From contig JAZOVJ010000005.1 of NCBI GenBank assembly GCA_045658645.1, positions 1 through 16,875 of the forward strand: a DNA stretch of 16,875 nucleotides. Direction: 5' to 3'. The notes beneath the pieces were generated by a model. That model saw only the letters and a program-made list of their open reading frames with translations, made no database searches and was not told the DNA's origin. The translations under genes and the position numbers were made by a program. This document shows positions 1-8,073 of the stretch, in pieces (position 1 is the first letter of the stretch; each line of letters begins with the position of its first letter). This stretch comes from UBA1738 sp045658645. Its GTDB lineage: Bacteria > Bacillota > Clostridia > UBA1381.

Positions 1-465
1 TTCGATATGTCGGGCGAAAAGGAAAATTTAACGCTCAACTATCAATCTCAGGCAGGCGATGCGTTAACGCAAGAGGAAATCAAGGAAAAATACCTCGCAC
101 TGTTTGAAGAAAAATTAAGTTACGAAAAGGAACGCTTTTTATCGCTTTACGGAGCGCATAAGGACGATTTTAACGTTCATATAAACAAAAAAAGCGCGAA
201 AATGTATGCGTCACAGGGTCAGCAAAGAAGTATCGTGCTTGCATTGAAGCTTGCGGAGGGTGAGCTGTCTTATAAGCTTACCGGAGAATATCCCGTGTTT
301 TTGCTCGACGATATCTTGTCGGAATTGGATAAGGACAGAAAAGAGTATATTTTGTCGAAAACTACGGGCAGACAGGTTATTATTACTGGTTGCGAAAGCG
401 AAATTTTTGAAAGCAAAGGCAATAAAATTTTTGTCCGCGACGGCGTGGTTAATCAAATAGGATAA
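1..465 (+). CDS. recF: DNA replication/repair protein RecF, C-terminal part (5' end outside window)
   Basis: RecF is an SMC-like ATPase that loads RecA at single-stranded gaps together with RecO and RecR. The reading frame is open from base 1, so the gene enters the window truncated at its start; 154 residues are visible. Seen: the GAHKDDF motif, the ABC-type signature region SQGQQRSIVLALKLAE and the Walker B plus D-loop stretch PVFLLDDILSELD, in the order and spacing of RecF C-termini. The ATG at 7 is internal, not a start. The stop is followed after only 3 nt by remB, so the two are co-transcribed. Thr codons are often ACG and Ser codons sometimes TCG, unlike gyrB further down. Identification is firm; only the N-terminal Walker A part is missing. 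Confidence 0.96.
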   Translation, partial: FDMSGEKENLTLNYQSQAGDALTQEEIKEKYLALFEEKLSYEKERFLSLYGAHKDDFNVHINKKSAKMYASQGQQRSIVLALKLAEGELSYKLTGEYPVFLLDDILSELDKDRKEYILSKTTGRQVIITGCESEIFESKGNKIFVRDGVVNQIG

Positions 466-468
466 AAA

Positions 469-720
469 ATGAGATATATTCAATTAGAAAAAGGCGAAAG
501 CATAGACAAAAGAACGGTTATCGGGATTTTCGATATCGAAACGGCGAGTATGTCAAGCGCGACGAAGGATTTGTTTCGGCGGAAAGAAGACGAACACGGT
601 GTTGTCAGTTTAAGCAACGATTTACCGAAAAGTTTTGTGCTGTGCGACGGCGAATACAGCGATACGATTTATATAAGCGGTCTTTCGACCGAAAGTATAA
701 AAAAACGTACCGAATATTAA
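469..720 (+). CDS. remB: RemB/YaaB-like DUF370 protein
   Basis: Small DUF370-family protein of 83 residues, the usual size. In Bacillus subtilis the remB (yaaB) product helps activate extracellular-matrix genes, and the gene lies between recF and gyrB, exactly as here. Seen: the N-terminal MRYIQLEKGESIDKRTVIGI and FDIETASMSSATKDLF segments and a YSDTIYISGLS C-terminal segment typical of the family. The start ATG is 3 nt after the recF stop, so translation is probably coupled; no separate promoter is visible. Role here is inferred by family and position: a DNA-binding regulator in the cytoplasm. Codon use matches recF rather than gyrB. Confidence 0.88.
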   Translation: MRYIQLEKGESIDKRTVIGIFDIETASMSSATKDLFRRKEDEHGVVSLSNDLPKSFVLCDGEYSDTIYISGLSTESIKKRTEY

Positions 721-735
721 AATTTCAAATTAAAC

Positions 736-891
736 AATAACAAACGATAGAAAAAACAACCCTCGCGGTGAGGAGTTAACAAATCTGTCGCGCCAACAAC
801 GCGATATTAAAAAAATAACACACGATAGAGAAAACAACTCTCGCGGTGAAGACATATCAAATCTGTCGTGCCAACAACGCGATATTGAAAA
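736..891. repeat. Two tandem copies of a 78-bp intergenic repeat
   Basis: Copy 1 is 736-813 and copy 2 is 814-891, exactly in register with no insertions or deletions and roughly a dozen substitutions. Each contains a CTCGCGGTGA segment and a small inverted repeat (TCGCG, 7-nt loop, CGCGA; in copy 2 the left arm is TCGTG, which keeps pairing by a G-U wobble in + strand RNA). The array fills the gap between remB and gyrB and ends just before the gyrB ribosome site. No sigma-A promoter is evident inside it. It looks like an intergenic repeat unit rather than coding DNA. Confidence 0.85.
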
Positions 892-909
892 AAATCGGAG
901 ATGAAAAAA

Positions 910-2853
910 ATGGATGAAATTAAGAATGAAGTAATGAGTCCGGTTGAGGAGAATTACGGTGACAGTCAAATACAGGTGCTTGAAGGGCTTGAAGCGGTAA
1001 GAAAACGTCCCGGTATGTATATCGGTTCAACCTCATCAGCGGGTCTTCACCATCTTGTATATGAGATTGTGGATAACTCAATTGACGAGGCGCTTGCCGG
1101 ATACTGTACGGAAATTAAGGTAGACATAAACGCCGATAACTCAGTTACCGTTATTGATAACGGACGTGGCATCCCTGTTGGTATTCACCCGACAGAAGGA
1201 ATCCCGACTGTTCAGGTTGTACTTACAATTTTGCACGCAGGAGGTAAGTTCGGCGGTGGCGGATATAAGGTATCAGGCGGTCTTCACGGCGTTGGTTCAT
1301 CTGTTGTTAACGCCCTTTCTGAAAAGCTTGAGGTAGAGGTGTCAGACGGAAAACATATCCACTACCAGAGCTATGAAAGAGGTAAGCCGACCTGTGAGCT
1401 TAAAGTAATCGGCGATACAGACAAGACAGGTACAAAAATTACATTCAAGCCGGACGGCGAGATTTTTGAAACTCTTATTTTCGATTATGATATACTTTAT
1501 AAGCGTTTGCAGGAACAGGCATACTTAAACCGAGGTATCAAGATTATCTTCACAGACAAGCGTGTGGCAGAGCCTGAAAGCGTTACTCTTTATGCTGAGG
1601 GCGGTATCAAGGAATTTGTGCTTGATGCCAACAAAAATAAGGACCCTTTGCACGATGATGTAATCTACTTTGAGGCAACAAGAAACGATATGATTGTTGA
1701 AGTTGCTATGCAGTATACCGATGCGTACAGCGAGGCTATTATGAGTTTTGCCAACAATATCCGTACTATTGACGGCGGTATGCACGAAACAGGATTTAAG
1801 TCAGGACTTACACGTGTTATTAACGATTATGCAAGAAGCCATAATATGTTAAAGGAAAAGGAAGCAAACCTTTCCGGTGAAGATACCCGTGAAGGTCTTA
1901 CAGCTATCATCAGCGTAAAAGTATCCGAGGCACAGTTCGAGGGTCAGACCAAGACAAAGCTTGGTAACTCCGAGGCAAGAACCTTGGTTGAAAATGCTCT
2001 AAATGACAAGTTCTCAGCATTTTTGGAGGAAAACCCAAGAGTTGCAAAGGCTATTATAGATAAAACACTGACGGCTTCCCGTGCAAGAGAAGCGGCAAGA
2101 AAAGCCCGTGAGGCAACTCGTAAGAGTGCGCAAGGCTCAAATGCATCTCTTCTTGGAAAACTTGCAAGATGTGCAGATGAAGGCGCAGATTACGCTGAAA
2201 TCTATATTGTCGAGGGAGATTCTGCGGGGGGCAGCGCAAAGCAGGGCAGAAACAGAAGATTCCAGGCAATCCTGCCGCTTTGGGGTAAGATGCTGAATGT
2301 TGAAAAATCACGTATTGATAAGGTTTATTCCAACGAAAAGCTGCTTCCTATAATTCAGGCATTAGGAGCGGGAATCGGCGAGGAATTTGATATTACAAAG
2401 CTTAAATACGGTAAAATCATCATTATGGCCGATGCGGACGTTGACGGTTCTCATATCAGAACACTTCTTTTGACGTTCTTCTTCAGATATATGAGACCTC
2501 TTATTGAAAACGGAAACGTCTACCTTGCACAGCCACCGCTATATAAGGTGTTTAAGGGCAAGAACCAGAACCTTGTTGAAAAGTTTGCTTATTCAGATGA
2601 TGAGCGAAATGTACTTTTAGCTGAAATGGGACCTGGGGCAAAGGTTCAGAGATATAAGGGTCTTGGTGAAATGGACCCGCCTGAGCTTTGGGAAACAACA
2701 ATGAACCCTGAAACAAGAACAATGCTCAGAGTTGAATTGGAGGACGCTATTGCGGCTGACCAGATTTTCACAATTTTGATGGGCGATAAGGTTGAGCCAA
2801 GACGTGAATTTATTGAAAAACACGCTAAATATGTTTCTAACCTGGATATTTAA
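910..2853 (+). CDS. gyrB: DNA gyrase subunit B
   Basis: ATPase subunit of DNA gyrase, which with GyrA introduces negative supercoils. 647 residues from the chosen start, normal for GyrB. Seen: GHKL ATPase motifs EIVDNSIDEA (E52, N56), VIDNGRGIP (D83) and GGLHGVGSSVVNALS; a TOPRIM domain with EGDSAGGSA (E435) and DADVDGSHIRT (D508, D510, D512) for Mg2+ and DNA cleavage; and the C-terminal QRYKGLGEM box. The Toprim-end spacing and recF-remB synteny favour GyrB over ParE. The ATG at 910 is preferred because GGAG at 897-900 sits 9 nt upstream; the ATG at 901 would abut that site. No own promoter is visible, so it is likely read from recF-remB. gyrA is not downstream: a terminator and a tRNA follow. 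Confidence 0.97.
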   Translation: MDEIKNEVMSPVEENYGDSQIQVLEGLEAVRKRPGMYIGSTSSAGLHHLVYEIVDNSIDEALAGYCTEIKVDINADNSVTVIDNGRGIPVGIHPTEGIPTVQVVLTILHAGGKFGGGGYKVSGGLHGVGSSVVNALSEKLEVEVSDGKHIHYQSYERGKPTCELKVIGDTDKTGTKITFKPDGEIFETLIFDYDILYKRLQEQAYLNRGIKIIFTDKRVAEPESVTLYAEGGIKEFVLDANKNKDPLHDDVIYFEATRNDMIVEVAMQYTDAYSEAIMSFANNIRTIDGGMHETGFKSGLTRVINDYARSHNMLKEKEANLSGEDTREGLTAIISVKVSEAQFEGQTKTKLGNSEARTLVENALNDKFSAFLEENPRVAKAIIDKTLTASRAREAARKAREATRKSAQGSNASLLGKLARCADEGADYAEIYIVEGDSAGGSAKQGRNRRFQAILPLWGKMLNVEKSRIDKVYSNEKLLPIIQALGAGIGEEFDITKLKYGKIIIMADADVDGSHIRTLLLTFFFRYMRPLIENGNVYLAQPPLYKVFKGKNQNLVEKFAYSDDERNVLLAEMGPGAKVQRYKGLGEMDPPELWETTMNPETRTMLRVELEDAIAADQIFTILMGDKVEPRREFIEKHAKYVSNLDI

Positions 2854-2875
2854 TAGGTATGGTAAAAACCGCATT

Positions 2876-2907
2876 AAAAACCGCAAAGATTGTCTTTGCG
2901 GTTTTTT
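2876..2907 (+). terminator. Rho-independent terminator of gyrB
   Basis: A 14-bp perfect stem (2876-2889 with 2893-2906) and a TTG loop, ending in a run of T. A second copy of the left-arm decamer AAAAACCGCA lies just upstream at 2864-2873 and could pair with the same right arm. Confidence 0.92.
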
Positions 2908-2962
2908 GGGGGATGAAAATGCGGTTGCGAAGAAAAGTTACTGATTTTTTACCAAAAAGCTC

Positions 2963-2991
2963 TTGACAATGATTTTTTTCTGTGGTATACT
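2963..2991 (+). promoter_or_regulatory. Sigma-A promoter of tRNA-Gly
   Basis: TTGACA (2963-2968), 17-bp spacer, TATACT (2986-2991), with TGTGG directly before the -10, which gives a TRTG extended -10 element. The tRNA begins 13 nt after the -10. Confidence 0.93.
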
Positions 2992-3004
2992 AATCAGGAC
3001 TTAT

Positions 3005-3079
3005 GCGGGAGTGGCTCAGTGGTAGAGCGTCACCTTGCCAAGGTGAACGTCGCGAGTTCGAATCTCGTCTTCCGCTCCA
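3005..3079 (+). tRNA. tRNA-Gly (anticodon GCC)
   Basis: 75-nt cloverleaf. Acceptor GCGGGAG (3005-3011) pairs with CTTCCGC (3069-3075); D-stem GCTC/GAGC; anticodon stem TCACC/GGTGA around loop TTGCCAA giving anticodon GCC; T-stem with the TTCGAAT loop; discriminator T and an encoded CCA at 3077-3079. It decodes GGC/GGU glycine codons. It is a single tRNA with its own promoter and terminator. Confidence 0.97.
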
Positions 3080-3085
3080 ATTGAG

Positions 3086-3117
3086 AAACACCTGCTTTAT
3101 TGAGCAGGTGTTTTTTT
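3086..3117 (+). terminator. Rho-independent terminator of tRNA-Gly
   Basis: 11-bp stem AAACACCTGCT / AGCAGGTGTTT (3086-3096 with 3103-3113), 6-nt loop, T run to 3117. The polC start codon is only 27 nt beyond it. Confidence 0.92.
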
Positions 3118-3144
3118 GCCCGAAAAATTAAGTGGGGTGCGAAA

Positions 3145-6100
3145 ATGAAACCGATACTGGAGTCGGTATTTCCGTTTGCGAAGAATACGCAAATCGGGGG
3201 ATACCACATCGAAAATGTCAAAGTATCAAAGCATTTAAGAAAGATGCAGGTTATTGTAACAGAAGACCTTTCAGATACCGAAAAAGCAGTAGCTGAAAAG
3301 TTTTTAAAAGAACACTTGCGTCTTTTTAACGTGTCCGTAATTTCAAAATCTGAAATCATAGAAGATGTTATTACAGAAACTGAGGGCGAGGCTGACGGAG
3401 AAGAAAAGAAGCAGGTGGCAGTGCGACCTAAAAGAATTGTGCGTGACCTTGGAAATGCAAAGCCCGGTGACGTTATATACGGAAAATCCATACGCGCACC
3501 GCTTATGCCGATTTCGGCCATAAACGAAAATTCCACCGTTGTCTGCTTTGAGGGAACGGTTTTCGGGTATGAAACAAAGGAAATCAAGAGCAAAAAGACC
3601 GGCAAGGAATTTACTCTTGTTATGCTTGACGTGACCGATTTTGAGGACTCAATTTCCGTTCAGTTCTTTATAGAAACCAAAGAGGGCAGCGAGGAAGCAG
3701 TAGCAAACGTCAAAAAGGCTTTTGGTAAGGTTAATAAAAGCGTGGAAAAAGGCGGGCTTAAAGCGGGTGTTTACGTAACAATCCGAGGAAAAGCGCAGTA
3801 TAACGACTATGCAAGAGAAGTGGTTGTTATGGCAAATTCCGTATGCTATGGCGAGCCGCCTGAAGCGAGAATGGATAACAGCGAGAAAAAAAGGGTGGAG
3901 CTTCATCTGCATACACAGATGTCACAGATGGATGCGGTGTCATCTGCAGGCGCTCTGATTGACCGTGCGGCAGCCTGGGGTCATACTGCTATTGCAATAA
4001 CCGACCACGGTGTTGTGCAATCCTATCCCGATGCATTAAAAGCGTCCGGCAACAACGAGAAAATCAAGGTCATTTACGGTGTTGAAGGGTATCTGGTAGA
4101 CGACAGCGCAAGGATAACCGAGAACGTATCCAAAAATAACAACAGATTTGTTGTGTTTGATATAGAAACCACAGGACTTAACAAAGACACAGAAGAAATA
4201 ACCGAAATCGGCGCAGTTTTGGTGGAAGACGGGAAGATAACGAAAAAATGGGGAACTTTTGTAAACCCGGAAAAACCTATTCCTGCAAAAATCAGCGAGC
4301 TTACATCAATTACTGACGATATGGTTGCGGATGCACCAAAAATCGGCGAGGCATTACCGGAATTTTTCGAGTTTTCAGAGGGTGCTGTTTTGGTTGCACA
4401 CAATGCCAAATTTGATACGGGGTTTATTAAGGAAAAGGCGAAAAAGTGCGGTTTAGAATACAATTTTGGGCATTTAGACACACTTATGCTTGCAAAATGT
4501 CTGTATCCTGACCTTGCAAACTACCGACTTAATACACTAACCAAGCATCTTAACGTGGTGTTGGAAAATCATCATCGTGCCGTTGACGATGCAAAGGCTA
4601 CTGCCGATATTTTTGTTAAGATGTTAGAAGAGCTAAAGCTTCAGGGAAAAGAAGACATAACGACTTTAAACGAAAGCTTTGATATGCGTGCAGCAGCAAA
4701 GAGGAACCGTGCAAATCATATCATACTTCTTGCAAAAAATCTTCAGGGCGTGCGGCATATTTATGAGATGGTGACAAAGTCACACCTTGAATATTTCTTC
4801 AGAACCCCAAGGCTTCCGAGAAGTCTTATTGAGGAAAAACGGGATGGACTTATCATTGGTTCTGCCTGTGAAGCAGGCGAGCTTTTCAGTGCGGTTGTGA
4901 ACAATGAGCCGGACGAGGTTATTGAGAAAATTGTGAGCTTTTACGATTATCTTGAAATTCAGCCTATCGGCAATAACGAGTATATGATACGGTCTGATGA
5001 GTTCCCGCACATAAATACAGATGAGGATTTGCAGGATTTGAACCGTAAAATTGTAGCACTTGGCGAAAAGTATAACAAGCCTGTTGTTGCTACCTGTGAC
5101 GTGCATTTTATGGACCCGGAAGGTGCAGATTACAGACGTATTCTTATGCACTATAAGGGATTTTCCGATGCGGACAATCAGGCACCGCTATATTTCAGAA
5201 CAACCGAGGAAATGCTTGAAGAATTTGCATATTTAGGCAAGGAAAAGGCGTACGAGGTGGTTGTTACCAATACCAACTTAATTGCCGATATGGTAGAGCC
5301 GGTGCGGCCAATTCCGACAACAAAATGCCCGCCGGTTATTGACGGTGCGAAAGAGGGAATTGTTAACGATTCTATGACAAAGGCAAAGGCGATTTACGGC
5401 GACCCGCTTCCTGAGGTGGTTCAGAAGCGACTTGATAAAGAGCTTTATTCCATTACAACCTACGGCTTTTCTGTGATGTATAAAATCGCTCAGGAGCTTG
5501 TTAGAAAGTCGCTTTCTGACGGATATTTGGTGGGTTCACGAGGTTCTGTGGGTTCGTCTTTCGTGGCGTTCTTATCGGATATTACCGAGGTTAACTCGCT
5601 TCCTGCTCACTATATCTGCCCTAACTGTAAGAATTTTGAGCTTGTCGGCAGTGATACCGGTATTTCCGGTTGCGACTTGCCTGATAAGGTCTGCCCTGTT
5701 TGCGGAACAGACTACAAAAAGGACGGGCATGACATCCCGTTTGAAACATTTTTGGGATTTAAGGGCGATAAGGAGCCGGATATTGACCTTAACTTTTCCG
5801 GCGAATACCAGCCGACCATACACAAATACACAGAAACCTATTTCGGCGAGGGACACGTGTTCCGTGCCGGGACAATCGGTACTGTGGCGGAAAAAACCGC
5901 TTTTGGATACGTTAAAAAATATGCAGAGGAAAAGGGAATCAGCATACGAAATGCTGAAATGAAGCGTCTTGCAACGGGTTGCGTTGGCGTAAAACGTACG
6001 TCAGGACAGCACCCCGGAGGAATTATCGTTGTGCCTTATACCAACGATATTCACGAGTTCTGCCCTGTGCAGCATCCTGCAGATGACGTGAAATCCACTA

Positions 6101-7206
6101 TTGTAACAACACATTTTGATTATCACTCAATCGACCAGAACCTTTTGAAGCTGGACGAACTTGGTCACGATGACCCGACAGTAATCAGAATGCTTGAGGA
6201 TTTGACGGGCGTTGATGCAAAAACTATTCCTCTTGGCGATAAAAAGACATTGAGCCTTTTCACATCCAACGAGGCACTTAACATAATAGACGGAGAGAAT
6301 ATCGGAACAGAGCTTGGAACTTACGGAATACCTGAATTTGGTACGAAGTTTGTTCGACAGATGCTTGAAGATACAAAGCCGGAAAAGTTTTCAGAGCTTG
6401 TCAGAATTTCCGGTCTTTCGCACGGGACTGATGTGTGGCTTGGAAATGCACAGGAGCTTATCCGCCAGGGACTTTGCGACCTTTCACATTCAATCTGTGC
6501 CCGTGACGATATTATGATTTACCTGATTGCCTGCGGAGTTGAGGCGGGTCACGCATTTAAGATAATGGAAAACGTACGAAAAGGTAAGGGACTGTCGGCA
6601 GAAGATGAAGAGGCTATGAAAGCGGCAGGTGTACCCGACTGGTATATGGATTCCTGTAAGAAAATCAAGTATATGTTCCCGAAAGCCCACGCAGTTGCCT
6701 ACGTAACTATGGCATTCAGAATAGCATGGTTTAAGGTGTACTATCCCGAAGCGTTCTATATTGCATATTTCTCGGTACGAGCTGATGATTTTGATGCATC
6801 AATTATGACAAAGGGAATAGGCGTTGCCCGAAAAGCGATAGAGGAGCTTTTTGAGAAAAAGAATAACGGCACAATTACTCCGAAAGAGGAGAACCTTATG
6901 CCGATACTTGAGATTTGTATTGAAATGTATGCAAGAGGTGTGGGATTTATCCCAATCGACCTTTATAAGTCAGAGGCTACTAACTTTGTGCCTACGCCGG
7001 AGGGTATTCTTCCACCGCTTAATGCATTGCCGGGAATGGGTGACAATGCAGCAAGGGCAATAGTTGATGCAAGAGCTGACGGCGAGTTCAGGACGATTGA
7101 AGATTTCAGGACAAGGACAGGTGTAACCAAAACCATCATTGAAATGTTGGTCGAAGAGGGTTGCCTTGACATCCCGGAAACTGACCAGGTATCTTTATTT
7201 GATTAA
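3145..7206 (+). CDS. polC: DNA polymerase III PolC (Gram-positive alpha subunit with proofreading exonuclease)
   Basis: Replicative polymerase of low-GC Gram-positives, 1353 residues (B. subtilis PolC is somewhat longer, about 1437). Domains seen in order: N-terminal region; OB fold around 133-175 (VCFEGTVFGYE); PHP domain from about 251 (VELHLHTQMSQMDA); DEDD 3'-5' exonuclease about 335-505 (FDIETTGL, AHNAKFD, HRAVDDAKATADIF) inserted in PHP, the PolC hallmark; polymerase core with GSRGSVGSS (797-805), a zinc site (C825, C828, C850, C853, also C843), catalytic PDIDLNF (D879, D881) and SGQHPGGII (from 953). The ATG at 3145 is chosen because the upstream in-frame ATG at 3100 lies inside the tRNA terminator; GTGGGG at 3132-3137 is a modest ribosome site. 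There is little room for a separate promoter, so transcription probably reads through from the tRNA promoter. Confidence 0.97.
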   Translation: MKPILESVFPFAKNTQIGGYHIENVKVSKHLRKMQVIVTEDLSDTEKAVAEKFLKEHLRLFNVSVISKSEIIEDVITETEGEADGEEKKQVAVRPKRIVRDLGNAKPGDVIYGKSIRAPLMPISAINENSTVVCFEGTVFGYETKEIKSKKTGKEFTLVMLDVTDFEDSISVQFFIETKEGSEEAVANVKKAFGKVNKSVEKGGLKAGVYVTIRGKAQYNDYAREVVVMANSVCYGEPPEARMDNSEKKRVELHLHTQMSQMDAVSSAGALIDRAAAWGHTAIAITDHGVVQSYPDALKASGNNEKIKVIYGVEGYLVDDSARITENVSKNNNRFVVFDIETTGLNKDTEEITEIGAVLVEDGKITKKWGTFVNPEKPIPAKISELTSITDDMVADAPKIGEALPEFFEFSEGAVLVAHNAKFDTGFIKEKAKKCGLEYNFGHLDTLMLAKCLYPDLANYRLNTLTKHLNVVLENHHRAVDDAKATADIFVKMLEELKLQGKEDITTLNESFDMRAAAKRNRANHIILLAKNLQGVRHIYEMVTKSHLEYFFRTPRLPRSLIEEKRDGLIIGSACEAGELFSAVVNNEPDEVIEKIVSFYDYLEIQPIGNNEYMIRSDEFPHINTDEDLQDLNRKIVALGEKYNKPVVATCDVHFMDPEGADYRRILMHYKGFSDADNQAPLYFRTTEEMLEEFAYLGKEKAYEVVVTNTNLIADMVEPVRPIPTTKCPPVIDGAKEGIVNDSMTKAKAIYGDPLPEVVQKRLDKELYSITTYGFSVMYKIAQELVRKSLSDGYLVGSRGSVGSSFVAFLSDITEVNSLPAHYICPNCKNFELVGSDTGISGCDLPDKVCPVCGTDYKKDGHDIPFETFLGFKGDKEPDIDLNFSGEYQPTIHKYTETYFGEGHVFRAGTIGTVAEKTAFGYVKKYAEEKGISIRNAEMKRLATGCVGVKRTSGQHPGGIIVVPYTNDIHEFCPVQHPADDVKSTIVTTHFDYHSIDQNLLKLDELGHDDPTVIRMLEDLTGVDAKTIPLGDKKTLSLFTSNEALNIIDGENIGTELGTYGIPEFGTKFVRQMLEDTKPEKFSELVRISGLSHGTDVWLGNAQELIRQGLCDLSHSICARDDIMIYLIACGVEAGHAFKIMENVRKGKGLSAEDEEAMKAAGVPDWYMDSCKKIKYMFPKAHAVAYVTMAFRIAWFKVYYPEAFYIAYFSVRADDFDASIMTKGIGVARKAIEELFEKKNNGTITPKEENLMPILEICIEMYARGVGFIPIDLYKSEATNFVPTPEGILPPLNALPGMGDNAARAIVDARADGEFRTIEDFRTRTGVTKTIIEMLVEEGCLDIPETDQVSLFD

Positions 7207-7238
7207 AAAAAACGGCTATATAAAAGCCGTTTTTTTTG
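7205..7238. terminator. Bidirectional terminator between polC and yycI
   Basis: Stem AACGGCT/AGCCGTT (7211-7217 with 7225-7231), extended by A/T pairs on both sides, with a 7-nt loop. A T run follows in both reading directions, so it can end polC from the left and yycI from the right. It overlaps the polC stop codon. Confidence 0.9.
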
Positions 7239-7239
7239 T

Positions 7240-8058
7240 TTACATATTTCTTGCATCTAAAAGATAGGTGTTTCCGTCTTTTGTAGTAACTTTCCATACA
7301 GGAATAAGCGTCGCTGATTTATGATATGACGCCTTATCAAAAATGTTATAGCCAAGTTCTATTTCAGTAATTTCGGCAGGGGTTTTAATATCAGGTATAA
7401 AGTCGATAAGTGCAGATGTTATACTCTTGATGTTATTATTGCTGTTTGGCGATTCGATTTCGTTGAACCATATTCCCGAAACTGAGGTTATACCGCTTTT
7501 TGAAAGCTCTACTAAAACCTGGGAATTAAAAATCGTCAGCGAATTGGCACGGTTTTTCAATGTAACCGTATAGCCTTTATCTGTATCTTTTGTGGTAATG
7601 TCAGCGTTATCAAGGCAGAAGCCCAACTGCTGAAGACTTGATATTGTAATATCCTTTGCCATTTTTGCATCGGTTACGGGTATTGTGTCAGTGATTGCGT
7701 CAAGCATCGGATTTTTAACAAAATTAAACCTGTCACCAAAGAAAGTAAGCTTTCCTGCTAAACTCTCATAACCAAATTCCACAGGTGAGAAGTCTGTTCC
7801 TAAAACCTTTTTTGCAAATTCTTCGTAGTCAGAAACCACATTTTCTGCCTCAGCGTGCATAACTCCCGGTATTTTCTGCGGAATTATGGAAGCGTCTACA
7901 GTTATGCCGTTGTTTTTAAGGACTTTCACTGTGGACTCTATCACTTCGGGTGAAATGGTAGAAGAGGCATATTTGGAAGTCAGATAGGTTGCAAGGAGAA
8001 AAATGTCCGTGCAAAGAAACAGAATTATAAGAATGGTTTTCACTCTGCCCCAGTTCAT
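7240..8058 (-). CDS. yycI: WalRK regulatory protein YycI
   Basis: 272 residues, close to the B. subtilis YycI length. Known role: a membrane-anchored protein that, with YycH, contacts the WalK kinase and tunes its activity. Seen: the family opening MNWGRVKTILIILFLCTDIF, forming one transmembrane anchor at about 7-28, then a long extracytoplasmic domain ending in a PVWKVTTKDGNTYLLDA strand region typical of YycI/YycH-type folds. AAAGGAGG sits 6 nt before the ATG. Last gene of the wal cluster, 15 nt after yycH and certainly co-transcribed. walJ (yycJ), often next in other Firmicutes, is not here; the cluster stops at a bidirectional terminator. Confidence 0.9.
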   Translation of the reverse strand: MNWGRVKTILIILFLCTDIFLLATYLTSKYASSTISPEVIESTVKVLKNNGITVDASIIPQKIPGVMHAEAENVVSDYEEFAKKVLGTDFSPVEFGYESLAGKLTFFGDRFNFVKNPMLDAITDTIPVTDAKMAKDITISSLQQLGFCLDNADITTKDTDKGYTVTLKNRANSLTIFNSQVLVELSKSGITSVSGIWFNEIESPNSNNNIKSITSALIDFIPDIKTPAEITEIELGYNIFDKASYHKSATLIPVWKVTTKDGNTYLLDARNM

Positions 8059-8073
8059 AACATTCCTCCTTTA

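Noticed and set aside
901..909. gyrB start at the ATG at 901
   Set aside because: The GGAG site directly abuts it; the ATG at 910 has the correct 9-nt spacing.
730..969. 79-residue - strand protein over the 78-bp repeats
   Set aside because: It is just the repeat translated, runs into gyrB and has no ribosome site.
3005..3079. tRNA-Gly as an integration site of a mobile element
   Set aside because: No integrase, no duplicated tRNA 3' end nearby; polC follows directly.
3100..3144. Longer polC N-terminus starting at the ATG at 3100
   Set aside because: It lies inside the tRNA terminator hairpin, has no ribosome site, and the added residues do not resemble PolC.
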